A DNA stretch of 6,005 nt from Fidelibacterota bacterium UBA7303 (GTDB lineage Bacteria; Fidelibacterota; Marinisomatia; Marinisomatales; UBA1611). Both the position numbers and the translations under genes were made by a program. Positions 5,939 through 6,005 of the stretch are shown piece after piece. The stretch covers positions 1 through 6,005 of the forward strand of contig DKQR01000100.1 of the NCBI GenBank assembly GCA_002471805.1, in the 5' to 3' direction. The notes beneath the pieces were generated by a model. That model made no database searches. It was given only the letters and a program-made list of their open reading frames with translations, and was not told the DNA's origin. The stretch's first letter is position 1. The number at the start of each line of letters is the position of its first letter.

Positions 5939-6005
5939 TGGGCGATGACGGAGTCGAACCGCCGACCTCTACGATGTCAACGTAGCGCTCTAACCAACTG
6001 AGCTA
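5939..6005 (-). tRNA. tRNA-Val (GAC anticodon), 5' acceptor strand cut by window edge
   Basis: On the minus strand, T8-A9 at the window edge are followed by the D-arm GCTC-AGTTGGTTA-GAGC. The anticodon arm is CTACG-TTGACAT-CGTAG, with anticodon GAC at 5978-5976. Next come variable loop AGGTC and T-arm GGCGG-TTCGACT-CCGTC (one G-U pair). The 3' acceptor strand is ATCGCCC with discriminator A at 5939. GAC reads the valine codon GUC (and GUU), and A73 fits valine identity. The next bases are CAG, so CCA is not encoded and must be added enzymatically. The missing 7 bases should be GGGCGAT or a close variant, giving a 74-nt gene before CCA. thrS follows 13 nt downstream on the same strand, so the two are probably on one transcript. 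Confidence 0.93.

Noticed and set aside
5975..5980. TTGACA on the minus strand, a perfect -35 box
   Set aside because: It is the anticodon loop of tRNA-Val. The sequence 17 nt downstream (TCGACT) is the T-loop and is not a -10 box.

Overview
The window is a compact block of bacterial translation genes, all on the minus strand. In transcription order, from right to left, it holds a partial tRNA-Val(GAC), thrS, infC, rpmI, rplT, pheS and the first 636 codons of pheT. This is the classic thrS-infC-rpmI-rplT-pheS-pheT order. It lacks the pheM leader-peptide gene that E. coli has between rplT and pheS. No stretch over 300 bases is without a gene; the longest spacer is 18 bp. I see no mobile element, CRISPR array, phage gene or terminator, and no promoter I would defend. 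The promoter is probably upstream of the tRNA, outside the window.

The organism is a bacterium of moderate GC, mid-40s percent by eye. PheS has the sequence NEAISYKSYCLFHQVEG where many bacteria have a D..DATH...FHQVEG motif, followed by FRPSYFPFTEPSAEVDIW and a C-terminus ending DIRLFYNGDIRFLEQF. As I remember it, this combination is typical of Bacteroidota and other FCB-group bacteria. However, infC, rpmI, rplT and pheT have clear GGAG-type Shine-Dalgarno (SD) sites, which most Bacteroidota lack. An FCB-related lineage outside Bacteroidota proper (Marinimicrobia- or Calditrichota-like) is therefore a reasonable but weak guess.

The gene products work together in translation. ThrRS and PheRS charge their tRNAs, IF3 controls start-site selection and subunit dissociation, L35 and L20 belong to the large subunit, and tRNA-Val is a substrate of translation itself.

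The notable features are at the gene junctions. infC lacks an ATG and most likely starts at AUA, 7 nt after a perfect AGGAGG that lies inside the end of thrS. As a result the last ~11 ThrRS residues share their DNA, in another frame, with the IF3 N-terminus. thrS starts only 13 nt after the tRNA-Val 3' end with no visible SD. The rpmI-rplT and rplT-pheS junctions can each form a small hairpin that includes the upstream stop codon and covers part of the downstream ribosome site. pheS and pheT overlap by ATGA. I found no sign of a novel system: this is a housekeeping operon with some interesting translational-control details.
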